The notes beneath the pieces were generated by a model that was not told where the DNA came from, did no database searches, and was given only the letters and a program-made list of their open reading frames with translations. A DNA stretch of 64,000 bases, taken from positions 12,242,001 to 12,306,000 of the forward strand of contig NC_066281.1 of NCBI RefSeq assembly GCF_905404315.1, in the 5' to 3' direction. Of this stretch, positions 12,701 through 24,700 are shown piece by piece; positions within the stretch are counted from its first letter, which is position 1; each line of letters opens with the position of its first letter. This DNA is from Leptidea sinapis (taxonomy: Eukaryota > Arthropoda > Insecta > Lepidoptera > Pieridae). The position numbers and the translations under genes were made by a program.

Positions 12701-15700
12701 CAGTATGTTCGTCCTTTACACACAAGTATTAGAATGTTATTACAATGTTATCAAGTCGTTAAGCGCCCGGTGTGTTAGGTCAGAACAATATTAGGATTAA
12801 CAAGAAGGATCGGAAAAGCGGACGACCGGGGCGGGCGGTGGTAAGTCCCGCTAGCCATACCTGCGGGAGGAAAGGCGAGTCCTAGCGGGCTGAATGGAGA
12901 CCCGCCGAGTGCCCCGAGTGCGGCCAGTGGAGCGGGCGCGGCCGCGGGCGGAGACGGCAGCGGAGAGTGCTGCGCCCGTCGCGGCGACGACAGCGCCGCC
13001 GGAGACAGCGACGGCGACGCGCGCGGGCTGCGGCCGCTCTCCGAACCTGTCGCCGATGGGAGGGAAGCCGTTGTGGTGACAGTTTTTACTTCACATTCGG
13101 ACACCGACGCGAAGACAGAGAGCGGCGAAGTTCGACGCTCCTTTAGGTCAGAGTCGTCGTCGAACTCCCGAGTTGTACTCTCGCGATAATCACGGCCGCT
13201 CTCATCGTCACTTTCGCGGGAGTCCGCCCTTCGGTCGCCGGGAGTAGACGGAGTTGGGAACGTGGGAGGTGGGATTGTGCAAAAGGGGGAATAGTCACTG
13301 ATTTCAGAAATACTCGTGTTACTATTAAATGTTTGGTTATTGCTAATATCGGGAATGCCTAAATGATTCATAGGTATAGAGGAGCGGTCGCTTGTGTGCC
13401 AGCGCACATGCTGGTGCAGTAGGTTTGGATCAGAAAATCTTTTATGACAGACAGGACACTGATGTAGCATCTGAGAAGGAGGCTTTATTCGATGGACACC
13501 CATATGGGTCTTTAAGTTACCTTTAGTTGTGAAAGCGCGACCACATAATTTGCAGCGAAACGGTCTTTCCCCGGTATGAGTCCGATAGTGCATTTGTAAA
13601 GCACTTTTGCACGAAAGAACACGGTGACATACTATGCATTCATTAGGATCGGATACTTTATTGTCTATATTATCAACTAATTGTTGCAATTTTGATGTTT
13701 CTGACGATTTTGTGATTTCTATTAAATTTTCCCAAGAGTTATCATTGCTTCCAGGTCTAGGCAATAGAGAATTAAAAAACACTGGGTCGTGTGAAATATC
13801 AGATTCATTAGGAACATGAGAAATATTGTTATAAGGAGTTACACTACCTGAAGAAATACTACTGGGAGGAGAATGCGGAAAAAGTGGATAGGATGGGAAA
13901 GTACGAAGTCCCGTTGCTATTGAAATTGGTCCAGATATCGATTGATTCTTACTTGATAGATTCTCCGGCTGATCTGGATCTGGCTTCATATGCGGGCTTT
14001 CTCTCCCAATTTGATCTTCATTACTATATTTGGAATCCATACTGCATTCGTCATACGGTGAAGTTGAAGGATATCGGTCGGGTTCGGGCTCCTGCACGGG
14101 CTCGTTCTCATCAATTTCTCGCTTAGGAGATATTCGGTCTGTTTCTTCGAAACTAGAATCTCGCTGGCTCTCTTCATCCTGCGGTTCCGACTTGAATAAA
14201 TCAGATGAAGGTCGAGTTGGACTATACGTCGAAGGTTTACTGAGGTCAGCGGGTGCGTCTTGTTCTTCTCGCATTGCAAATAATGGATGTTGTGGATGAG
14301 GTTTATCATTGAGTGGTCGAGGGGGAAGCAAGTCATGATGCGATGGTCTAAACATTGGCAAACTTGGCGGAAATGGAGCAGGCGCACCAGGATTAAACTG
14401 AAGTGGATGTGGTGGCATTCCAGGTATAGGTCCCGGCGAAAGCTGTGCTAGTAGGGGTGGGTGATATTTATCTAAATGTTCCGGCACTGGATTAGGGTTC
14501 ATTTTTACGTGAGGAAACTTTGCAGTGTGTCGCTGGAAATGGACTTTAAGGTTTCCTTTTGTTGTAAATCGAGATCCACACACATTACATTTAAAAGGTC
14601 TTTCACCTGTATGCGAGCGAATGTGAATTTGAAGTGCTGAATCGCTTCCAAAAACTTTTCCACAATATCTGCATCTATGCTTGAAAAATGGTTCATTTCT
14701 TCCTCCACTTTTTCCGTCATATGGTGACATTTTTCCTGATTTTCGAAAAGCTAGTTCATCTGCTAGATTATTGGCTAGAAGGCCTTGTGATGCATTATCA
14801 AGTACTTCTTGAGCTCGCTTTTGTAACATTTCGAGTGTATTTGGTTCATTCAACGATGGCGGAGGATCATTGTTGGTGATGATTGCAGATGCTAGCGATG
14901 ATGATATGGAACTATAAAGTGGATGTGTCATCATAGATGGAGAAGAGGTTGGAGGTTTAGGAATGGAAATCGGCTCCATTTTAGGTGTTATGTGTGTATG
15001 GGTCGATGGCAAGCTTTGGCTAGTAGGAGGAAGGGGCTCAACAGGGGATGGCTCCCGTGGCGGACGCGGCGGCGACGGTGATCGGACTGGTGTGGCGGGA
15101 GTAGTTGGTTCCTGTTCACTCGGTGGCGGACTTATGTTTTGATCATCTTTTCTTCTCGTCAATGACAACTGGGTTTGCAACTGTCGAATCAATTGTAGTT
15201 GAAATACTTGTTGGTGTTGCAATGTGAATAACGTGCTTTGTAATACTGCCAGTTCATGCAATGCAGCTTCATTATTTGCGTTATTTGCCATCGCTGTTGC
15301 TGCAAATTGTGCTACAGCAACTTTTGTATTTTGTAAAGCTTCTAGAGTTACATGCCCAGCAACAGGAAAAGGTAATCCAACTGAAGGAACATCAGCCTCT
15401 GGCACTTCAGCTTCCCCATCTTCAAGGCTGTTATTATTTTCAGCATCTTGACGGTGTCTTCTGACCTGCTCTAGTCTCTTTGTAGGGCTATCCATTTCTT
15501 CGTCCCCCGAAACAACCATGTCTTCCGGATCAGAGTGCATACGCTCTTCCCCCATCTGAATTGCTTTCTCATCACAAAGCCTCTTGTGAAATAAGAAATC
15601 GTGCAAGTTCTCAAATTGCTCCTGGCATCGAGGACACATATGCGTTTCTGGACGATCTCTGCCATCTTCAGGCATAACATTGCTTACGTCTTCCTCAGAA

Positions 15701-18700
15701 CAAGACCCCGAACTGTCACCTGAAACAAAACAATAATATTTAGAACACGCTCTCAAACCATTAAATATTTTTGGATTAATTTCGAGCATGAGAATGGAAT
15801 CCCTATCTCCATCATATAAAAAGTTAATTTCTATAAATGCTTCAATACTATTAAACGGTTCTGTTTTAATCTATTTAATTTATATGAATACTAAGTATCG
15901 ATCACTTTAAAATATATCTACATTCTTTCTTATCATTTACCGAAATCTCATAAGAATGATCCCAAAAAGAAATCATATTAGGATCTGAAACTAAATATTA
16001 AATGTCCTTCTACTAAATACCTATATTGATTAATGAGTTCATATAGCTTGTTTCACATAACTTCACTAAATTAGAAAACCCATTTAAAGCCTAATGCAGA
16101 ACTTATGCAAAAATGTATTGGCATATGTAGTACAGTGTTATGTAAATATCTAAGGAGTGCAGAGTTGTTTTAATTTTTGCCTACTGTATTAAGTTATTAG
16201 AATATGCAACTTTTGATAAACTTTTTAGATTCTGTTTCAAATTGGTATAAGTATATACACTTGATAAGATAGATGACTTCTTAAAATTGATCAAATTCTA
16301 TACGTAAATATTATTTGCTTTACAAGTTAAGAATATCTTCCTAATGAGTTATAATGATATACAATATATACAAACAGCTTTTTATCACGTACCATATTAT
16401 TAATTAGCACAATGTTTAGGCTACGTATACCTTATTAGTACTCTATAAATGAATTAATTGCTCTTTGGTATTAACTTTCAGCACTACATTCTAAGTACTT
16501 CAAATAAAGTATCAAGTTTATTATTTTTTAATTTATTGCTCCTAGCTATGAGCTCAAATACAATTTCCTAATTACTAACACTAATCGTTTTAGTTTTCAC
16601 CCCAATTAAGTTGTAAATAGTCATCAAATTTTAAAATGGACATTAACTCGCCCAGAAACAGAGCAATAGGTTTCAGAAAATTGATATTAAAATATAATTC
16701 TAATTGAAAAATTATTGAATTAGACAAGAGATGAATTAATTCAAGGGTAACAACATATTTTTTTGTAAATAAGGGACGAGACGAGCAGGACGTTCAGCTG
16801 ATGGTAATTAAAATTGATATGCCCTGCTCATTACAATGCAGTGCCGCTCAGGATTATTGCAAAACGAAAAAAATCTGAGTGGCACTACAACTGCGCTCGT
16901 CTCCTTGAGACATAAGATGTCAAGTGTAATTTGCCCAGAAATTTCACTAGCTACGGCGCCCTTCAGGCCGAAACATAATAATGCTAACACTCCTCACACT
17001 GGTCAATTACTACAAATTCTTATTAATATTGGCATTTTAAAATTTTAAGTACTTAAACATATATTACATTTATTAACTGCTCATATATTATAATATTTAG
17101 TGATTTTCTATTGTTTTTTATGTATATATATCTTGAGATAACTTTTTATATGTATACGTACGGGATTTGAATATATTTTAAAAAGAATACCGGCCAGATT
17201 TAAACCGCAGCGGCCTTTTTCTGTCGGCAAGCAGTCGTGTTCGAGTACTATTAATAATGTTTCGGTATCAAGGTCCCGATAAAAATTGACAGTTATTTCA
17301 CATTTTTATGATTAAAAATACCATGGGCGGAATCGACCCCACCCATCAACTAAAATGAAATTTAGCTCAACTGCTGATATGTGTCTACTATGACGGCATT
17401 GCACAAATGCTTGGGGTTCTCATGGTATTTTACGTTTAAACAACACATATCTTTGACGTTTTATCGACGAGTAATTCTAAAATACCAACTCATTCAGTCA
17501 TTTATCTATTCATTAGTGGACAGCGGAGGGCGGCGCATGCACACTATACTTTGAGCATTGTAACAATATACTTAAATCATTTGTTACAAATGTAAAATAA
17601 AATACACGATAATTGATAATTACAGAAAGGATTTTAATCAAATAGGGGCACCTTAAGGAACACATTGGTATCAGTTCCATGTGTGTAGTAGTCCTTTGAC
17701 CTGATCCCTGATGTCGAATTATCTAATATATTTCATATATATAATCATGTATAATCACAATGCATCAGTTTTCTTGGAACTTTCTTTGACATACAACCAA
17801 ACAGTGGAATTACTTTCCTACCGTGGTATTTTTAGGCAGGTATCATCATCATCTCAGCCGGAAGACGTCCACTGCTAAATAAAGCCTCCCCCAAAGATCT
17901 CCACCATGATAGGTTCTTCTCCTTAACCAACCTATTCCGGTGATTTTGACCAGATCGTCGGTCCTTCTTGTGGAGGCCTACTTACACTGCAGCTTCCGGT
18001 ACGTGGTCGCTATTCAAGGACTTTATTGTCCCACCGGCCATTTATTCGTCGAACTATGTGCCCTGCCCACTGTCAGTGACGTTGGTTCTGCTATGGATCT
18101 CCTCATTTCTAATTCGATCTCGTAGGGAAACTCCGAGCAGGTAAATGGTATGACATGACCAAAATAAGTGCGTTAACCCTTAAATGTCGGAAATGCTCTT
18201 GTAATCAGCAGCGATCAAATACCAAGCCATATCGCATCCAAAATTTCTTTATCGCAAAATAAGTACCTACTTTATATAAGTCGGTTATACAACATGGCTT
18301 ATCAAGGGTAATAAATAAGTTTGTATGTGAAATGTGACAAGTAACACTGAATACTTAGTACTGCACGGTCGGGCGGTTGTCACGCAATGGCATAATATCA
18401 TTCACTTTAGCGAGTTGCATAGTTTCATACATATCATTACAAGAATTTACTGTATAAAGTTTATAATACCTACCTCGGAGTTTATTGTATTTGTTGGTAA
18501 ATCTAATTATATAAAGACTATATTGAAATGTAGATTTTGGTTTGGATTTTTATAGTTTTTTTTAGATATCACGACCTTAAGAGAGCAAGCGGCCCATAGT
18601 CATTTAATTCCTTTTTGGCTTTAAGTATTTAAGTCTCATGGTTAATTTTTACTGCCCCGACATGACATTACGGCTGAATTTATATTATGTTTAACAATAA

Positions 18701-21700
18701 TTATAAACAAACTACATAATATATTTCACTATCAATCTATAAGAGCTCTGCATCTCAATTTAATTCATATAATTTGCTGTGAGTTTACATTATTTAGATG
18801 CATATGTATTTGTTTGAAACATTTAAAGTGTATAAATTTCCCTTTTATTAGAATTCATTATATTATGTACTTGTTTTTTGTGAATATATCGATTTAAATA
18901 CTACTTCTGTTGTTAATAAAAACATAAATATTCACGCCTTTACGCAGTATTCGAATCAATTAAGTGGTTTCGCTGTTGTAAGAATTCCCATATTCACAAA
19001 CGATATTGCAAAAAATGTGTTTATAATCTGTATATATATTATGTGAAACTTTGAAAGATAAACAGAGAATTGATGATGTAATAGTATTCTTTTATTTCAG
19101 GCGATTTCGTCCCATAGCAAGCTTATTCTAATTAAATGTATACTAGAAAACCAAAACGTATAACATCCGAAATATAAAAATTATAATATTTATAACAATA
19201 AGTCTAAGTTAAGTTTCGTTGTTCTCCATGTGAACAGATATCCATCGTTTTGTGACTGGCATTCGGAAGAGATTGCTGAGCTGGTAGGATGACCGCTTCT
19301 GCATAAATTTATAGAACGAAATCAAATTCCAAACATCTATTGTATGTCACAAAAACTACATAATACCTAGGTTGTACAGAGCTTGGTGACCGATAAGTAA
19401 TATATGACGTACGGACGAACGTGTAATAAAATGTAAATCGATTTATTGCAATTTTTACATAAAAATTGTTTTAGTGGCTCAGGGTGTGGATTTATAGAGT
19501 TCGCATGGCATAAACCCCTTTTACGATAACTTCTGAAACTATTAATTTTTTTTAATCTATTTTTGACTGTCACTTATTGGGTCGTTTTCAAAATTATTAT
19601 TTTTATAAACATTTCTTACAGACATAAATTTTTGACATTAAACAATTCTAAGATATTGTAATAAAGTTCCAAAACCAAATTCTTTATTATAAGTGTTTAT
19701 AAAATACTCAGGATTTTAATAATTATAATAATAATATTTTTTATGAAATCAGAATTATTGTTTTAAAAAAATGCGTAGAAGTATTTGTTGTTCGTAAATC
19801 CAATGAAATTACTATGGTAAAGTAAAGCGCCATCTAGCGGCGAGTAGATGAACGAATGATCTCAAAGAATGGGAAAGGGATCATCACTGGTTCTCGCCGT
19901 GGTAATGCAGGGTCACAAAAAATACAATTATGTGATAAAAATTACAAGATTTTAAGCGTGTTTTTTTTTTTTAGTTTTTTACAAAGTAAAATACACCCTT
20001 CTTATTTTGAGTAGCTCAAAACTAATAATAGTCTTTATTGTATGGTGATATTTATATGATATACTCATTTGTGTCTTTTGCGTATAATTCCGCTACAGTT
20101 ATTTATTTATTTTTCTAATTTCAAGGTATTTTATTTAATTTCAACCATCCAGTGGGCGCATATAGGGGGTACGTTAGGGAAGCCTATCTGGCTTCACTTA
20201 AGTTTGTGATTATGAATCACTGTGTTATTATTTTACATGAAAAATTGTAGTACACAAGTACGTACTATAAAAATAGGAAATAGAAAATCCACATTTTTTG
20301 GGCCTTCTCAGACATATCAATATGGATGTTGAATTGAATAAAAAATACAGGTTTAAAATATTATAGGTATATTTATTTTAAGAAGATATATACGCGTTAA
20401 ATTTTAAATGTCTTTAAAAATGATGTTTTAATTTGGAAAGGGTCTCAACCAAACAACAAATTGTATTGTTTAATTCATTTGCTTTTAATAACACGCACTT
20501 GTTTTTAATGAATATAAAACAATATTGTTTTGTTGTTTTATAATTAACTTTTATAGGCTAAAAGTGGCACTGGAATTTAAGTGAATGTAGCTACGTTTTT
20601 CAGTAGTTACTAATTCTGTGTTAAAATTACTTTTTATAACGGCTTAAAGAAAAAGTGTGATTAGGAATGGTTTATTCTCAGTATAAAATTATTTATTCAC
20701 TTTGTGGAAAAATTTTCTTCAGGAAATGTTAACTTTTGGATTAGGCTAGAACAAAATTTATAAGACAAGCGTGATATAAGTAATTGATAATTGTAAAGAT
20801 AAGAATTGCTATTATATAGATATTATCTCTCCAAGTTATTTACCTATGTTCTTCATACATGTCGTTAATATTAATTGAATTCACTGTGTTATATAAATAT
20901 GATTTTTAAGAGCAATTGTACAGATTCTCGCTTATTATTTTCAACAAAAGCGATGACGATTTGAAAGTATTAATACTTGAGTTATTAATTGACATTAACT
21001 TCAGTATCCGATAGAAATTATTTTAAAGCCATTCAAGATATTTACGTTATTACAGTTCGGCCGAGTTTGATGAAATTATCATTATTAGGTAGGTATCTTT
21101 TAATATCCTAAATAGTAACTTAGGTAAATATTATATTGAAAATTTGAAAACGACGAAAATATACTATTAAAAAACAAAAAAAAGCTAAGTGAAGGTACTA
21201 AAAATGAGGGAAAAATTTCTGATGCATTAAAGGCTTTTCCTAAAGCATCTTTGGCAGTTTCTATAATTACCTACCTATGTGTGGGTTTGTATGTATGTAC
21301 ATATGAAATAAATTAAACAACAACTGGCTAATTTCAACACAATATTACCCAAATACGTATTAATATTTCATTGATCCATTGATCCTAGAGGTTAGGTACT
21401 AGAATTACAATTAAATGATATTTTAGTCATTTACGAATGCTAATTGTGAATTCATATTAAGTATAAGATACAATGTGTTGCGGCGTTGAACCCGCGACCT
21501 TTGTATCGGATCATCACTAATAGTCTATTGTTATAATTCAAACACAACTAAATATCTATAACACATGAAAATTGATGAAACGACAGAGCGCTCGCTGACT
21601 CGCTTAAGCGTTTGTCATTTCGTTGTTGCCACATAGCACTTGTGGCAACAACGAAATGAACAAAAACAAGTGAACTATAATTACATTGTTTATAAGGATC

Positions 21701-24700
21701 TAGTTGGACATGTAGGATACTATCTATATCTCATTTGCCCAGTAATTTCACTAGCTATGGCACCCTTCAGACCGAAACACAGTAATGTTTACACATTACT
21801 GCACGGCAGAAACAGGTGCCATTGTGGTATATCGTATGGCCCATAATCTAGCTGGCATCCTGTGCCAAGGAGCCTTCCACTGGTAAAACCTTCCTAAGAC
21901 CTGCTTGTTACGCACACTAAAGTAATAAACCTGGCCTGTTTTAATCGGTTGTCTTGTAGAAAAGGCTCTATCTAGACGTATAAATTATCTAAGGTAGGAT
22001 ATTAGAACGTAACGTTGAGATGGTTAGGTCAAGTGTCGTCGTAGGACTTAGGTAGTCCCTAAAAGATACTCGAAGGACACAAAGTCTGGACGATTCTATC
22101 CATCCTGATCTTTTAGTTAAAGTTATACTTTATTTCAGGCTAGGGACCGAGCCAACCGCGTTGAGGAATCGAGCGGAGCTAGCTTACCTCTCTGGTACAA
22201 GATCGCCATAGTTTTAATTCAGAATTAGAAGCATTTTTAATTAATTACAAACATTATACAATTTTCTTTTCAATAATAACAAAACCACGTCATATCAAAT
22301 AGTATCGGTAAACAGTAAATAATTTTTCATACAGTTTTTATCTAGATTGAATGATTAACATGGCTCCAACTGAAGAAAGAAGAAATGAATTTTCTTCTCA
22401 TATTCTGTAGACATAATTATTTTAGTAAAAATAAAATTTATTTGCGCTATTTTGGCGATTTCTTTGGATAGCGGCCTTAAATACTTCAGATGTTTATAAA
22501 AATGCAAGCACAATAACTGAATTGGTGCATCCACTGAACCTACTCAATAACTCTTTGAAGATTTTTATGATGTTTTTACTTTATGAATTCTTAAGGTGAA
22601 ACAAGTATGCATCACTTAACATAGATTGTAATAATTATATTTGTTGAGTCGTACAATTTGATTTAAAAGAGTGGCAATGAGTTTCTTGATACTTCTTTCA
22701 ATAAAGCTCAACTTTTCCCGAGTCATGTTTAAGACTAGTTTTTTTTTATGGAATAGGAGGACAAACGAGAGTACGGGTCACCTGTTGTTAAGTGATCACC
22801 GCCGCCCACAATCTCTTGCAACACCAGAGGAATCACAGGAGCGTTGCCGGCCTTTAAAAGTCATCGTAAGTTGTTTAATTTATAACTACTTCATCAGTGT
22901 TTTTGAGCGATATGAATAAATAACGTTAGAATTTATGTCGAGAGGGTTTGGTATATCTGAGGAGAATTATTAGTCATTATTAAGAATGTAATTCTGTAGA
23001 TCTTTATAGCGTTGCTTAACAATAAAAATACTATGGGGGTTTAACTAAGGTAGTAGTAGTAGGTAGGTGATCACCTATATTCAAATATTTTCATTGTGTG
23101 TTGGATATTTCTATCAGTTATTGAAGGTCAGCATCTGGCACCACTTCTAAAAGCTACGCCTTAGACCCGAGGAAAATGAATAGGTAGGCAATAAATTCCT
23201 CAATTACTTATAAATATCTAAATTTATAATTATAAATAGAATATTTATTCACTCCTATGTATTATAGTAATATAAGTACGCCTTGACGACCGTATGGTAC
23301 CTGGTACCTACATGGAAGAGTGATGATACCTATATACCTGTGGTATCATGGAAGAGTGGTGGTACCTAAGTGTGAGCTCATAAGTAGTAATATGAAAACC
23401 ATTATTATTGAATAATTTAATAATCAAATAATTCATTCATTAATTTAAATTTCTGCGCCTCTATATCTTTTGCCCAAAATCTCACACTTAATCATGTTTT
23501 TCTGTATACTTCAAGAGTTAGGTACCAATTTTTTTTAGATGGTACCCATGTATAATCTATTCCATATTCGGCGGCTATTTCGGTTGGAAGGGCGTCGTAA
23601 CTAGTGAAATTACTGGGCAAATGAGACTTAACATCTTATGTCTTATGGTGTCGAGCGCAATTGTGGTGCCGCTCAGAATTTTGGGGTTTTTCAAGAATCC
23701 TGAGCGGCACTGCATTGTAATGGCAGGGCGTATCAGTTACCATCAGCTGAACGTCCTGCTCGTCTCGTTCCTTATTTTCATAAAAAAAATCTCTGCGCTT
23801 CGAAGACATTTTATTAAAAATTATACCTCTTTATAATAAGAGTAAGTAGATAAAAAAATATTATTATTAGCAAACTGAATTAATATTAGATGGTATTAAA
23901 TTAATTATTTACTAGTTATTTATGTAAATCGCGGAAAGAAAATATAAATTAAGATTATAAGACTGTTTCTTCGACGACATTATCTTAACAAGACTTGGAA
24001 CTACATAAAAATATAGAATTATTTACATTAAATCTACAAACCTATGTATGTTTTCGTTTTTACGACTGAATCATATCAACTGATTAAAATATTTTACATG
24101 AAAACGAATACATTTGCTTATCACATTGATTTTTCAACTTTCACCACGTTTTAATGTCTATTTAATGGCGTTATTGAGTAAAACTTTATGGTTTAAAGCT
24201 AAGTTTCGTAGCAATTTCCATAAATGTTTTCATTGAAATGCGAGCTAGACCGTTACACAAAACATTTGTAATAATCCCGGATAATCTTGCGGTAAGAACT
24301 CTAAGTGTCTCATTCGAAGCAAGCTAGTTTGTAAGAAGAAGGATTAGTGGTGTCTGTTTGTCGCAATTTTGGTGTGATTTCTATGCACCGCGGCCGCATC
24401 AAAGCAAATCGCAAACAAATGACGCGCGCCTTACGCAGAAACTTAAAAAAAAATGTTTGCAACAAACAAGTCTCAAACCTTTTCATGTTTCATGATTATA
24501 TTCATAGCTTCGCCACACGGATGTCTTTTTAGACTTTGTTTATAAAGTAAGGTAAGTGGTAAGTTATGTCTTTATTAAGAAAACATAACACAAGGCTGAT
24601 TTTTGAGAGCAAAGTTACGAATTCGTATATATAAGTGCTCGACAATAATTATCAAAAAAAATCAATTTGTCACTGTTTTTTTCTCATGAACCTATAGTAT

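Noticed and set aside
12775..12860. C-terminal extension of the exon 2 frame (MASGTYHRPP... to the stop)
   Set aside because: It lies beyond a good donor at 12861/12860, and the next exon continues the family signature in the right phase, so it is intron read-through.
13986..14387. 133-codon minus-strand frame in another phase within exon 2
   Set aside because: Shadow of the Pro/Ser-rich linker; no family resemblance and no independent splice support.
12894..15464. Several plus-strand and minus-strand frames of 60-133 codons overlapping exon 2
   Set aside because: All are alternative-frame shadows of the spalt coding sequence.
15720..15789. ATG at 15789 as an alternative spalt start
   Set aside because: The sequence between it and 15719 contains the polypyrimidine tract and AG of the acceptor. 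The residues are not Spalt-like, although an alternative first exon cannot be excluded.
22100..22200. Possible plus-strand exon after TTTATTTCAGGCTAG
   Set aside because: An acceptor-like word alone; no open frame with recognisable protein follows and the region is surrounded by repeats.
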